A stretch of DNA of 64,000 bases, taken from positions 4,739,229 through 4,803,228 of the forward strand of contig JAJEKV010000040.1 of assembly GCA_021234155.1 (NCBI GenBank), given 5' to 3'. The DNA is from Isoetes taiwanensis. Taxonomy: Eukaryota > Streptophyta > Lycopodiopsida > Isoetales > Isoetaceae. Position numbers and translations under genes: made by a program. The notes beneath the pieces are model-generated. The model was not told where the DNA came from and ran no database searches. It saw nothing but the letters and a program-made list of their open reading frames with translations. Of the stretch, positions 32,212 to 45,033 are shown one piece after another; positions within the stretch are counted from its first letter, which is position 1; each line of letters begins with the position of its first letter.

Positions 32212-32598
32212 TTTTTGGGTTGCCCCTAGGGGGGCAAACCCTTGTTTATATGGGTTTTTGGCATATCCTAGGTATATGCTAGAATATCCCTAGGATATGC
32301 TGGTGACTGCTCCAAACCTCCTATTTCCTATAAATTCTCGGTCAGCTGGTAAATGGATCACCCGATGTTCCAACCGGGTAACTGGCAGGGCAGACGGAAG
32401 CTCCAATCCGATGCAACTGCAGCGAAACAATATGAGGCCATACTCACTCTGGGAGGCGCAACTTCAAGCTCGTGTTTTGATAGCCAAAGCAAAGCCCTGA
32501 CTATGGCAACCCAACACTCAGTTTCGGCAGTTGAACTTTCAGCTCCCGAAGCTGTTGATGAGCTAGTACATGTTACGGTAAAAGATTCCAAACCTTTC
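32212..32598 (+). repeat. Direct repeat B (copy of 28973-29370)
   Basis: Nearly identical to repeat A, in the same orientation, about 3.2 kb away on the other side of the CobW gene. Its reading frame continues as a 122-codon ORF (32353-32721: MDHPMFQPGNWQGRRKLQSD ... VVGAGFVGSKEAMNE), whereas in repeat A the sequence diverges at about 29370 just before the CobW ATG. This copy may be the original 5' segment of a different gene. The product is unrecognised. Confidence 0.75.
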
Positions 32599-32939
32599 AC
32601 ACAGGTAGTGGGTGCTGGTTTTGTTGGTTCAAAAGAAGCTATGAACGAGTCACAACATGATAATGCAAGTGATGGAGTACAATGGTACTTGCTACGAATG
32701 AAGGGAAGAATTTGTCTCTAGGCAGAAATGCTAACTAGGTGCTCTCTGATGCAATTGAGACACATCAGTTTAATGTTGTCAACGAGAATAATACACAAGG
32801 CATGAAGGTGCAGATATATGGCAAATTTGGATCTCTAATAGAAGCGAGGCAAGGTTTTTTTACTACATGCATAGTAGATCCTTTTAGTTGCAACATCATG
32901 ATTGGAGTTTATATCCAACATCAACAAGTTAATGAATCG

Positions 32940-33045
32940 CTTTGCATATTTCAGAATTGCCTCAGGCTAATGTTGTCTCTTGAATTTTTTGTTTGCATAT
33001 TTCAGAAATGCCTCAGGCTAATGTTGTCTCTTGAATTTTTTTGTT
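32940..33045 (+). repeat. 52-bp tandem duplication
   Basis: The phrase tttgcatatttcaga(a/t), then tgcctcaggctaatgttgtc, then tcttgaattttttt occurs twice in a row. No function evident. Confidence 0.8.
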
Positions 33046-33106
33046 GTCGTCTTTCTTCTGATGCTAGTGGAAAGTTCAACATGTTTATATTATCTAATTA
33101 TCCTGG

Positions 33107-33440
33107 ATAGGTTCTATGAGGCAGTAATTGATCTGCCTATACATAAAGCTAAGGCCTTAGATCCCATTGAAAATGCATTTAATGAGCATATTAATGAGAA
33201 TCTTCATCTTGAATCACTTGCAGTACAAACAACAGTGTTTCCTCTCATCGACTAGAGTTCAAGTCTCCAGGAAAACCTGTTGGTGTACATCATATTATTG
33301 ATGTAGCAGCTCCAGATGTTCATGTAAGGCAAATTGTCCAATTAGTCTGAGATGGTCTGATCGTGCTTTCCATGAATAAGTATACCAAACAATGATTGAG
33401 CTTGGTCTAAGAGGGCAACTCAGACCACCTACCATTTTAC
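33107..33440 (+). pseudogene. NUP155-like nucleoporin fragment
   Basis: After an acceptor-like ctggatag the frame reads RFYEAVIDLPIHKAKALDPI, then ENAFNEHINENLHLESLAVQ, like a C-terminal alpha-solenoid segment of the inner-ring nucleoporin Nup155. A second piece, in shifting frames at 33290-33420, contains VRQIVQL, RWSDRAFHE and YQTMIELGL, matching the following part of that family. Stops and indels (for example TAG at 33253-33255) show it is a relic. It may connect with the unknown frames at 32353-32720 upstream, but I cannot show that. Confidence 0.5.
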
Positions 33441-35148
33441 CGAACCCCCTATGCACAAGTAAATAGAATATGCAGAGTCTTTGTTAGAAAATTGTATTCA
33501 TTCCCAGCATAACAAATCAAAAGAATGGGGATTGAATACCTATAAATAAATAGAATTAACTCATGTAAGCAAATATCCTAGAGACAAAATGAGCATGCTT
33601 CTTGATTCCATATGTCTTCATCTTGTAAGAGCAATTTAGGCAAGTCTTATCTTTTTAATTATTGGCTTGTTTATATCTAGGAATTTTTCGGAATGTGTTT
33701 CAGTAGACGATGATGACAATACAAGAGTTCTCTTATATGCGTGCTTGAATGCTCCAGAGCTGGTGCAACATACGTACGACCAACTGCTATCTGATCGTTC
33801 TCTTATGCCCTCTCTAGTAAAGTGGTTTTGATGCTTTGGTCACAACACAAGTTATAGTCAATACTAGATATTCCAGTGGTGTTGGTATTTGTGAAACTAT
33901 CTCCCATCGCATAACACAAATTAGCACAAACTCATTCATCTATAAGGCTCCCAAAATTTGAATCGGGTATCGGATACCCTATGGTTTAGGAAGGTTAGGG
34001 GCTTGTATTCGTATAGGAATACGTATGATTCTGATGCTGGAAATAAGTATGCAAGACATAAGTATTGCTTTCATGTTAATTAGATTGAACTATTCATTTA
34101 TAAAAAAAAAACATCAAATTCGAGGATGGGCTCCTTAAAGAGCAATCCCTACTCAACTGTTTTATCCCACTTCATAACAACTGAAAGAATTGAAGTGGGC
34201 ATCATCTTTTGCAGCCATTTAATTCAGAAGCAAAACACCTAGGATATGCCAGGCCTGCCTATAGAATCAAGCATCAGGCTTCTGACAATAAATAATAATA
34301 TTATTGAGCTTGTTCATATTATATGGCATGGTAACATTAATAGTATACATTTCTTGCTCATTTCATTTATTATAGCAATATCTCACACCACCGGCAAAAA
34401 AATTGTGCTTGAACCCCACTCATATACACATGCACAGAATGTCATTTCGTTTATTCACATCGACAAAAAGGTTGTGCTTCAATTCCCAAAAGGTTGTGCT
34501 TCATGATATGCTGCTCTAATTCAAAAAACAAATCTTCACTACATGCATCAGTATTCTGATACGTTTGCTTATGTCTCGGTGCATAATAGCACATTGCCAA
34601 ATTCAGAGTTTGTGATATTAGTGAATCTGAAACTATAAAAATATAATGGCATTCTTAAGCCTTATTAAAACCTTAGAAGCCAATTCCCATAAAGTCATGG
34701 TATCAAGTACTCTATTGTGTAGAAGTAGCAATTTGAATTGATTGTCAAAATATGACTTTCAACTCTGATTTAAGCCACTTCACCCTCCGGCCATGGAGGG
34801 CAACCCTCCGTGTGCAGCACCTTGTTTTTAATGTTTTAGAAAATAAAATTATGATCATTTCAAGGTAATTACATTTCACTTCCTATCCTACTAAATCATT
34901 ACGATTAAGATACTAATGGTACGAAAATCCTCAAATCGTAGCCTACGAAATTTATTTCACGCCAGCCTTTATATGGCCGTGAGGGAGAAGCATTGTCCAA
35001 TTCTCCCAGATCTAACATGATGCTGATTAATGATTTCTTTACTAATGATAGCTCCATCTTTAGAAATGCAATAAAGTTCTACAAGTTCTGGATCTTTGCC
35101 TTCTGCAGATATAAATGTTTCAACTTATTTTGGAGGTCGGCTATGGCA
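33441..35148. other. Long AT-rich stretch without a recognisable gene
   Basis: A short coding-like piece at 33695-33830 (NTRVLLYACLNAPELVQHTY) is unassigned. Otherwise I see scattered stops in all frames. Just before 35149, the text around ataaatgtttcaacttatt reads as coding-like (INVSTYFGGRLWHRG across the insertion site) and appears to continue at 48379, so retrotransposon 2 may have landed in an exon. Confidence 0.45.
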
Positions 35149-35153
35149 CAGAG

Positions 35154-36806
35154 TGTGACGCTCCCTGCTAAACATACGGCGCCCCGCCGTACACTCTGCA
35201 GGAAATCCCCCGTCCGGCTCAACAACCGCACGGGCCCTTCGTCTACCCCGCACTTCGAGGTGATCCCTAGTGCTGGGAGGGAACACGAAGGTGTCTTGCG
35301 CGCCCTTCCCCTATGGGCTCCTATAACAGCGGAAGCGATAACACGTCAGAACTAGCATCAAACATATACAAATACTACCTCGAAGGGTAGTGCATCACAC
35401 ATATACCAATACAAAGATGATAAGCACAAACCGTGAAACATGAGAGCTCCTACCCCGGCTCAGACTCGTAAGGAGGATGACTGACCGGCTAGGCCTCAAG
35501 ATAGAGCAGACCGAGTCATGGCAATGGCGAGGGCTGGCATAGAACAATGGCTAGGGTTGACCACTCCATCCGCCCCTCCTGTGCATACTTTGCAGATGGG
35601 CTAAATCAGGCTCTGACAGGACTCTAGCCTTCCGGATACGCAATCCCATGGCACCACCCATCGGGACTACTCCAGGTTGCATCTCCCTGGTCCGACGAGG
35701 CAGGAAGGGTTGCATCTCCCCTTCCCAGGGTCTAGAGGTTCCGTGGGCGACTAGAGAATCGTGGCGACACACGATTCGTACCCGACTTAACCCCCCAAAA
35801 CGAGAGCCAAGCTAACACTTGCAGCTCTCGAGAGGCAGGGCGACACCATTGCCCCAGGAGGTGTCGGACCCATGCTCGGCCCACACGAAGTGACCGACCA
35901 TAAGCCTAGCCCACTATGGGATCCCCCGAAGCCCCCACTCGGCAGGGATCCTCCCTCCACTTTCCCTCTAGCCCCGTTATATGGTGCTGAGTCATATCAT
36001 AGCCCCAATAGCCTGGTGGGCTCCTATGCACAGGCCGCATCTAAATAGGAACTAAGGGATCTACTCTAGGAGCATACTACATATGGCCCTAGGTCTCTAC
36101 CCCCCTTCCCAATACAAGAGGAGCAACATGATCAACCAACATCACATAATCATCACATCATGAGAGTAATCATAAGAAGAACATCTTAACCTAATCATAC
36201 AACTAACTAATGGTTAGGGTTCATTGATTAGGGTTCAAGATGTTGAATACGGGTTCTAGGATGGCTCTACTCTAGATACAAGATACTAGCATATCTGGAA
36301 TGCTAATTCGGATAAGCTATCACAACTACTATCCTACATACCTGCTCCCGAAGCTCTCCCTCCGGTCAGGTGTGCCTCCATGGTCTTCTTCGACTCACGA
36401 GATGCTGCTCCTACTCCAAGAACGAAGTCTACCACCTTTGCCGGGCTGCCGCACCCTGCCTATGCCACAACAAGCGATGTTCAAAGCGGGGTTTGAACGC
36501 AGTAGGTGAGTCTCGGGTGCTAGGGCTGGAAAGAGGCCTAGGGTTAGGGTTTAGGCCTATATAAGTTAGGGTCCACCTAGGATGCCCGCGTGGCACCAAT
36601 CGGGTGAGTCCTGTGTGGCGGGTGCCCCAATGGGTTAAGGCCACGTGGATAATGGTCTAACCCATGGTTGGCTAAGTTATGAGAATAACTTGGCCATGCC
36701 CCCTATGGCCACAATCTAAGGTATACAAGTCTATGAAGATAGGCTTGTATAGTGACGGATCCAGGAATATACGTATTTATGGCGTATATTCCCCTGGACC
36801 GTCACA
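35154..36806 (-). repeat. 3' LTR of retrotransposon 2
   Basis: On the plus strand it runs from tgtgacgctccctgc to ggaccgtcaca. It is close to identical to the 5' LTR, with differences such as cctataacagcggaagcg here versus cctatatacttggaaggcg there. The sense strand contains cttatataggcc followed by a telobox-like aaaccctaaccctagg near 36535-36560. Confidence 0.95.
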
Positions 36807-36818
36807 TTCTCCCCCTTA
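36807..36818 (-). other. Polypurine tract of retrotransposon 2
   Basis: On the minus strand TAAGGGGGAGAA immediately precedes the LTR start TGTGACGG, as in retrotransposon 1. Confidence 0.87.
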
Positions 36819-37672
36819 GGACAATGTTTGTCCTCAAAGATTGCGCTTAAGGTGACGAACCTACCTTATGCCTGCAAAACAACAACATGTCATAATCTTT
36901 AGTTTACTTTAGCAATCAAGTTTTATTAGTTAAAAGGTCAAAATTTAGGCTATATTTGTACTTATACAAAATTATATAGCCTTAACAGCGTTATTACTTA
37001 TAATAATTCAAAATACTATTATAAGAGTTATTAGGGTTCATAATCTAAATTATGGCTCCCCCTATCTTCTCGTAACGCGCTCCTCGTTGAAGTCCCCCTT
37101 CTACTTTCCTGTAAAAGGAGCACATTACGTTAGTTTAGTTAATAATTTGTGGTTTTAGGGGACCACCCCCCTTACCTCCTTGAGCCGAACTACTGGCTCA
37201 AGGTTGTCCTACTACCTTGCCCAAGATCATGGCCCTTTCGGATTTGAGCTTAGAGATCATTTAAGATGCTCCCATCATTGCCCATGATCGAGTGCTACCT
37301 TGTACACGATCCCCCGGATCGAGTACACCCCAGTGCATCATGCCCCGAGGGTTTCAGCTAGGGAACGTCTCACGATCCCATCATCGCCAAGATGATCACT
37401 TTAACCTTCACCATGACCCTCCTACGGCCGGTGTGCGCATTCCCGCATCGCGTGGCATAGAGATCATCCAATCGATGTCCCATCATCGCCCACCATGCCT
37501 CATTCCTCACTCACATGACCCTAATGGTCATGCGCACCTCTTGGTGCGTGTGGCCTAGAGAATGCCCTAAAGGTGTATCCCATCATCGCCCACACGATCC
37601 AAGGTTCTGGCACATGCACCTTACTAACTAGAATGCATGCGCCAGGCTTAAGGCTAACTAACAACATACTAG
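36819..37672 (-). other. 3' non-coding region of retrotransposon 2
   Basis: It mirrors 26349-27181: the tcccatcatcgcc phrase (gcgatgatggga on the sense strand) recurs near 37270, 37378, 37480 and 37577, about 100 bp apart. No open frame. Confidence 0.7.
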
Positions 37673-40600
37673 CTAACCACCTGGCAAGTCGGGGTCGACC
37701 AAGTCGGAGACGACTCGCCCATCAAACTCCTTCATAAACTCTGGGTATTGCTTCTCCAAATCTTGCTTCAATACCCATGTCGCGTCTTCCATGGATAAGT
37801 GCTTCCACTTAACCAAATATTGGAGGAATTGAGACCTCCTAGTCTTCTTGAATGACTTATCAAGAAGTAACTCAGGCACTATTTCTACTTGCTCCTCCGT
37901 CATTTCCAACAAAGTTGGAGTATCCAAAACCTCCTCAGGGTTAGGATTGTGCCTCTTTAATAAACTTACGTGGAAGACCTTGTGAACCTTGAGATGGGCC
38001 GGAAGATCCAACTTGTAGGCTTGAGAGCCCACTCTCTCCAAAATCTTGAACGAACCAGCCCACCTAGGGGCAAGCTTCTTGCAACTCCCAATCCGCAGCT
38101 TGGCTTGCTTCACCTTGATCTTCAACCAAACGCTATCGCCTACCTTGAACTCTCTTACGGTCCTGTGCTTGTCGGCTACACTCTTCTGCCGACTTCTTGC
38201 TGCCAATAAGTAACCCCTTACTTCTTCCACTAGCTGCTGCATATCCCCTAACATCTGCTGGGATACTTCTACCTTAGACACAGGATTGTGCCAGGTATCC
38301 GGGGTTAAGCACTGGTACCCGTAATTTACCATGAAAGGAGACATCTGAGATGACTCCTGCTTGGCACTATTGTAGGCGAATTCCACCAAGTGGATGTACT
38401 CATCCCACTTGGACTGCTTGTTCCACACATAACTTCAAAGCATATCTTCAATGATCCGATTCGTCCTCTCCGTCTGGCCATCTGTTTGGGGATGATATGC
38501 CGTGCTTATAGAGAGCTTCGTCTGAATGGTGCTAAAGAGATCCTGCCAAAAGGCACTCATAAACTTAGAATCTCTATCAGATATTATCTCCCGAGGCATG
38601 CCATGGAGTCTAAAAATCTCCCTTACAAATAACTTGGCAGTATCTAATGCGGTGTCAGTAGTCTTGCAAGGCACAAAATGTGCCATCTTAGATAACTTAT
38701 CTACGACAACCATCAATGCATCCTTGCCTCGAAGAGTTCTAGGGAGACCTGTGATGAAATCCATGCTTATGACCTCCCACTTTGCATTTGGCACCCCCAA
38801 TGGCTCTAAAGCACCTGGAATCCGAAGTTGCTCCGCCTTGGTCTGCTGACATAACTGGCAATCCCGAATATATGCAGCTATCTGCCTCTTCATTCCTGGC
38901 CAGAAGTAGCTACTTCGAATCTTGAAATAGGTCTTCATGAAGCCAGCATGCCCTGCTATTGGGCTGTTATGTGTGTCATGAAGAATTAACTTCCTTACTC
39001 CTGATGATTCGGGCACACACAACTTATGCTTGTGATACAACAGGTTGCCTTCCTTCTTATAATGCTTGAAGGCTTCCCGCTCCTTATCTGTTCTGGCTTC
39101 CCTGGAAAGGCTTTCCCACACTTCCTTGAAGTCCACATCCATTGGCAAGGACTCCTCAATCTTCTTGCCAAATTCACTCGTTCTTGTCTGAAATGGTCTC
39201 CTGGAGAGGGCATCTGCTACAACATTAAGCTTGTCAGGCTTATATATAATATCAAAATCATACTCCTCAAGGAATTCCATCCACCTCCTTTGCCTTAAGT
39301 TGAGGAGTGGCTGGGTGAAAAGATACTGAAGGCTCTGGTGATCAGTATCTAACTGAAACTTCCTTCCCAGCAAATAATGCCTCCATATCCTCAATGCCCT
39401 GACAATGGCTAGCAGCTCCTGATCATGGGTTGGGTAGCGTTGTTCGGCGTCGTTCATCTTCTTCGAGTCGTAGGCGACTACCCTTCCTTCTTGCATCAAG
39501 ACTGCCCCTGTTGCTATCTTGCTTGCATCTGTTGCTACCAACTTATCTTTACTCGGATCCGGGAGAACAAGCACTGGTGCTGTTGTTAAGGCCTCTTTAA
39601 GCTTCTCGAAAGAAGCTTGGACTTTCTCTAGCCAATGGCTAGTCCAATCCTTAATCTTCTTGGCCTTAGTGAGGTCCGACAGAGGGGACGCCCACTTAGC
39701 AAAGTCCTTCACAAACTTTCTGTAATATCCCGCCAACCTGAGAAAGCTTCTTACTTCTGCCACATTCCTTGGAGCTGGCCAATCAACTATTGCCTCAATC
39801 TTAGATGGATCTGTGGAGATTCCCTCGGATGTTACTACATGCCCCAAATACTCCACTCGGCCTGTTGCAAAGTGGCACTTAGAGAGCTTCCCATACAACC
39901 GATGACGTCTCAACTTCTCCAACACTTTCCTGAGATGCTGACAATGCTCCTCAAGGGACTTACTGTAGATTAGAATGTCGTCGAAGAAGACAATAACAAA
40001 CTCATTCAAGAAGTCTCTGAAGATGTCGTTCATGAGGCGCATAAACGTTGCTGGAGCGTTCGATAATCCAAAGGGCATTACTGTAAACTCAAAGTGACCA
40101 TACCGCGTTCTAAAAGCGGTCTTATGGATATCCTCTTCTTTTATTCTTATCTGATGGTATCCCGACCTCAAATCAATTTTAGAGAATACCTTTGCTCCTT
40201 GTAACTGGTCCATTAGGTCATCTGCCCTTGGCAATGCATACTTGTTCTTTATCGTCTGCTTATTGAGCTGGCGATAGTCTATGCACATTCTTAAGCTCCC
40301 ATCTTTCTTCTTGACAAAGAGTATAGGTGCCCCGAAAGGAGACACACTTGCTCTTATAAATCCAAGCTCGAGCAATTCCTGAAGCTGCTTCTTGAGCTCA
40401 ATCAATTTGGGGTGCTCATTCTATATGGCCTTCATGGTAGGCTTCAGATCCCGAGCCAATGTGATCTCACATTCTACACCCCTATAAGGTGGCAACTGCC
40501 GGATTTCATCAGGAAATACATCCTTGAACTCACGAAATAAGCCTTGCTATCCGCTCAAGGGCAACCGATTCCCCTTTGGGTCACTTCCCTTCGCTTTGTT

Positions 40601-41371
40601 CGGCTCAACTGATTCCATCCTCAAGATGTAGTCCACCTTATTCCTTTCTATACTCTTCCTTAGCTGCTTCAAAGAAATACATTGCATGGGAGAATCTAGC
40701 TTCTTACCTTTCACTATCAATTTGCTGCCGTCTGGTGCCGTCATGGTGACTTCATTCCGATCGCAATCAATCATGGCTTTGGCTGGCTTCAAAAATTCCA
40801 TCCCCACTATCAGATCATATCTTCCGATGTCCATGACTTCCGCTCCCATCGGCCACTTAGCCCCACTAAGATCTATGTCAAAGATGATCCTCCTCCCCTT
40901 AGTGTGCCGAATGGCACCGTTTGCCATAGCCACTGGCCTTGGCTTAGACTTCAATACCTTGTTCTTCATTAGAGCAGCCAGCCTAGAAGATGCAAAATTA
41001 TGAGAGCTACCTGTATCTATGAGGACTACATATGGATTACTATCTATGATCCCATCAGCCGCGATGACAGTTGACTGATTCTCAATATCACCTGACTCAA
41101 TGTTTGCACATATGTGGCACTCACCATCTATGAAGTCCTGGGCCTCCTGCTGGTCGTCGTCCTCGTCCGCTTCTGTTGGGGAGTCCCAATCCATAAGCTC
41201 TGCCAAAGCTGACTGCATGTCGAATGGACAATCATGTGTTCGGTGCCCTGGCTGGAAGCACCTGAAGCATAACTTTTTCTCAATGCACTCCTGTCTCTTC
41301 TCCTTCAGCATGGTGTCTAGGAGACGCTTTAAGAACCGCCCGATGCATTCCCGTGGGCTTACGGTCCCCAA
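37673..41371 (-). pseudogene. pol: pol of retrotransposon 2: knuckle, protease, RT, RNase H, integrase, chromodomain
   Basis: A single frame runs the whole length with three nonsense codons: TAG at 40547-40549, TAG at 40421-40423 and TGA at 38435-38437. Domains in order: CCHC knuckle CFRCFQPGHRTHDC; protease VVLIDTGSSHNFAS; reverse transcriptase with [20 protein letters not shown] and the catalytic [13 protein letters not shown]; RNase H with [15 protein letters not shown] and [20 protein letters not shown]; integrase zinc finger H...H...[10 protein letters not shown]; integrase core with [20 protein letters not shown] and [14 protein letters not shown]-terminal domain; chromodomain QFLQYLVKWKHLSMEDATW. 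The chromodomain keeps Trp of LVKW, but the position usually occupied by the third cage aromatic is Leu, so methyl-lysine binding is uncertain. It lacks nothing except uninterrupted coding. Confidence 0.95.
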
Positions 41372-41409
41372 AAGCTTTGTTCTGACCCTTACCTTGCTGC
41401 TGACTCCCT

Positions 41410-42609
41410 GATGGTGTAGCTGCTGATTGCTTACCCTAATATTGCCCCCCGAGCATCGCCTCGAACTCTTACCCCCTGAAGGTTGATTTGTTTCTCTGCT
41501 TTGGAGTTGCCGGTGCCTCCTCCAAACTTATAGCTTTATCTTGGCCTCTGCAGAATCGACTTTGGGTTGATTGCTCTAACAAGCCTCTTGATATTGCTGT
41601 TCAACCCCTCAATGTAGGTATCCACTGCTTGCCTTTCTGAGACTCCAGGAACATGCAGCCTGAGCCTCATGAATTCTTCGGTATACTTAGCCACCGATAA
41701 GCTACCCCCTCGATTCAACCTCAAAAGCTGGCCGGATGTCTACTAGTATGAGACCTTGGCACATAGTGCTTGGAAAAGCCTTGGTGAAGGTCTTAAACCC
41801 GCAATTGTTCCTCTTCAGACTTGTTGGACTTAGCATATCCCTTCCACCGGATCCTTGCTGGTCCAATAAGGTTAGCTGTAGCAACTTTCCCTATGTCCTT
41901 GTCTTTCATACCGTAGGAGTTGCCAAATTCTTCCATTTCATCAAGCCATGCTTCAGCCTCCATGCCTGATCTGTCCTTCCCTGAGAACTGGCCCAGCTTC
42001 CTTGTCTTCCATACATTGCTCATAGCACTATCCACTTTTTTTTCGATAGTCATCCTGTCTTTTCTTGCTCTTTTCCTTGCTTTAGGTGTGCGGACGGATC
42101 GACCGTCGGAGCTAGAGCTGTCCTCACTTTGGAAGAGCTCGCCCGATGAGCTGGAGCTAGATGATGATGGACTCCTGGTTCTCCTCTTCCTTCTCCTATC
42201 CCCCGACGTTCCCACGGGTTGCCCTCCCCTTCCTGCTGAGGGACTTCGTCACCACCCGGAAAACAAGGTGGAGGTGGAGGACCATCTTCCTGTGCATTCA
42301 TGAGAGGTGTCGCCCAGTTGATGAGATGTTGCATTTGATTCCTCATCTGCACCAACCTTGCATTGACTGCCTCTGGTGACATATCCTGCTCAAAATCTTC
42401 TTGTTCTCTGCCAAACAAGTTCCTTGGTACCCAATTGCGTGGTCGGTGCTGGTCTTGAGATCCTGCACTTGAGTTCCTTGCTGCAAGGATTGATCATCAA
42501 TACATTTTATTTGGGTTAGATGTTGATCAATCTTACTTGTAATTGAATTATCTTTAGTTACAAAGGAAATCATACAAAGCCTTGCATTTATAAAACAGTT
42601 AATAGCCAT
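41410..42609 (-). pseudogene. gag: gag of retrotransposon 2 (frameshifted)
   Basis: Overlapping minus-strand pieces in different frames together match gag of copy 1: QMQHLINWATPLMNAQED, the Ser-rich stretch, EAEAWLDEMEEFGNSYGMKD, IGPARIRWKGYAKSNK and GGSLSVAKYTEEFMRLRLHV. At least four frame changes occur between about 42400 and 41500. An acceptor-like ccttgcag also precedes CAAGG here on the sense strand, as in copy 1. Confidence 0.85.
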
Positions 42610-42706
42610 TAATACATAAGGATTACATGATAGAGTAGATATATCTTAGCATAATGGGGGTACAAGAAATCATTTAGCACAAGACTTAAGAAAATTTTAC
42701 AACTAT

Positions 42707-44236
42707 TCAATGGCCTCCCGAAAGCCTGAAGAAGTTCTTGACATCCCTGAATCGGAGGCCTTTGCCGAGGTTGCGCAAGATGTTCCTTGTCGATCTTCCT
42801 TCAAGTGCTCGGGCCATCTCCGATTCCGGAAGTTCTGGTGTTGTTGCTGCTACCACTGAAAGTGTTGCATCCCTAAGGTGCCCTCTCGCAAAGTCGAGGC
42901 AATGGAGCGCGACTGCCCTGTTGAAAAGAATGATGTGGTCGGCATGGGCGTATATCTTCGAATCTTTGCCGCCAAGCCCGAGAGCGCTATGAGAAGTGCC
43001 ACGGATTCTTCCCCTTGGGCTGAACTCCTTGTGGAAGACTATCATTTGCCCCCGGCCGAGGGGGGAGATAGTAGCGGCGTCGCGGCCCTTCCCTACGCCC
43101 GCGTGATCCGGTGCCCTTCCTTTGAGCCGCCGCCGTAAGCATCCACCGCCATAAGATCTTCGTGATCTCTCCACATCTTTGGTTGCGTTGTCCAAGTTGA
43201 TCTTCTTTGGACCCTTCCCTCATGCTCCCCGCTCGAACCGGTCGGCTTGAGCTTGGGCCCTTCCCCGGTTTGTAGAGTGTGCTCTCGTATCTGCTGGAAC
43301 TCCTCCTCTGAGATGATAGGTTCCTGCTGTCGATAGATCTCCCTTATCTGCTGATAGGCTGCTATATCCGACATTGTCTCCCCAGCGAAGAGTGTCTCTC
43401 CGCCAGACTCCTTGGAATCTTCGGTATGAGTAGTCGATGAAGTTCGTGCTCTTCAGGTGTGCTATCATGCCCAAGAGCTCGTCGATTCAAGACCCCCGCC
43501 CCGACAAGAGGGACAAGTTGAGGATGTCATTTGCAAAATGTACTCCTCCCCGCCGATGACTATCGATTGAGAATTTGTGATGCCGACTGGTGGGTCGGTA
43601 GCTGTTCTCCTGTCGTCGTCGTGCCTCAACGCGTACCTCTGCATTCTTGTTGCCTCCCTGCTCTCCCATTCTGGGTTCTGCTCCCCTAGCTGCTCGTAGT
43701 CTTCATGGATCTGCAGAGATGGTGCCCGTGACGTCGTGCCATAGTATTCATAGGCGGAGGATTCTATATTCAGGATTTGATCCTGGGCTCTACGGGTATC
43801 AAGTGGTGCTAAGTCTAAGGGCTGAACAGAGGGTTCCCCTACTTTGTTGATTGACTTATAGTGCATGAAGAGGGCAAGGGCTGTCTGAGACGAAAGGTAC
43901 CTATGCCTATTGTGTCTGCAGGTCATGTAATCGGGCATGGTCCTAGTCCTATCCCATAGCTGCTTCTTGCCTTTGGATCCTGCCAACTCTCGACCTAAGG
44001 CTTGGGTAAGTGTCTCAAGAGAAACCCAATTCCCTCCCCCCTAGGAGGCATCCTAACTTCCCAAAGGCGGGGACCTGCCTGGTCATATTAGCACATAATG
44101 TCCGTGTAATAGGGTGTTCTAGTCAAAGTTGCATGAAGATCAAACAAGTGGTCAAAACGAGAGAAGGCTTGATCTCTGAGGAAGGCGATGGGCGGGCTTG
44201 CAAAGATTGTACCATCTCGAAATTCTGCCGGGCCAT
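42707..44236 (-). pseudogene. ORF2 of retrotransposon 2, unknown protein (frameshifted)
   Basis: It starts at an ATG (44236) equivalent to 21708 in copy 1, but frame changes come within the first 20 codons. Recognisable matches are FDHLFDLHATLTRTPYYTDI, RTMPDYMTCRHNRHRYLSSQ, AAYQQIREIYRQQEPIISEE and YAHADHIILFNRAVALHCLD, ending NFFRLSGGH. At the position of copy 1's TAG the text is TACCGAAGATTCC, with no TAG but a frame slip, so the two copies decayed independently. No domain recognised. Confidence 0.7.
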
Positions 44237-44344
44237 TGAGCAGGAAAGGGTGTAGAAAATAGCTTGCAAAGATCAGTGGAGGTTCAGAAAATCGCCTAAG
44301 GGGCTGGGAGCAGTTCTGTAGGAAGAAAAATGGCAAATGAGACC

Positions 44345-44354
44345 TCTTTTTATA
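44345..44354 (-). promoter_or_regulatory. TATA-like box before ORF2 (copy 2)
   Basis: Sense-strand TATAAAAAGA, 109 bp upstream of the ORF2 ATG, at the equivalent position to 21590 in copy 1. Confidence 0.4.
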
Positions 44355-44524
44355 GACTATGGGTGACCTCGGGGTTCGTGCAAAAAGGTACCTACCTGCC
44401 TTGGTTCTATGGCTCTGGGTGTCCAAATGAACTACCATGAAGTGCAAATTTAAGCAAAACAAAGCAAGAAACACTATATGGCAATTTGTTGGATCAATTT
44501 TGGCTAATTTGGGTCAAAAATTGG

Positions 44525-44806
44525 CTGACCCGGGTGAATCCGCGCAGATGGCCTCCGCGTCGCGGACGCAGACGCGTTTGGCGCGGTCTCACCCGGTTGG
44601 CCTATTTTGGGCCAATTTTTGGTCAATTTAAGGAATTTGAAGATGCTAATATGGCTAATTGGGCCAATTCTAACCTAACTAGCAACTTATTTTGAGCAAA
44701 ACTGACATCTAAAAGCATGGTTTTGGGCCCAGTCGGGTGAATCCGCGCGAAACGCGCCCGCGTCGGGGACGCAGAGGCCTTAGGCGCGGTCTCACCCGGT
44801 TGGCCC
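44525..44806 (-). repeat. Duplicated GC-rich imperfect inverted repeats (copy 2)
   Basis: Two units (44525-44602 and 44726-44806) carry cgggtgaatccgcgc at one end and gcgcggtctcacccggttgg at the other, with a CpG-rich centre. They are the counterpart of 21145-21415. Confidence 0.8.
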
Positions 44807-45033
44807 CAATTTTAGCATTTTTGATGATTTTTTTGCCAAAATTTTGTTGTAGTCATGATTTCTAGGATATTTCTGAGGGTGCCATGAAGAATTCTACTAC
44901 AATTGGGTTCTATTTCCTAAATTTCAAGCATACAACATTTTTTCTAATTATAGAGGGAAATTAACTTTTATATTAATAAGAAACACAGTTACATGAAAAT
45001 TTAACTTTCTACAAAATTTACAAAATTTGAGGC

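Noticed and set aside
38435-40549. Stops in pol repaired by U-to-C RNA editing
   Set aside because: Such editing is known from organelles of hornworts, ferns and lycophytes; this is a nuclear retrotransposon, so mutation is the simpler explanation.
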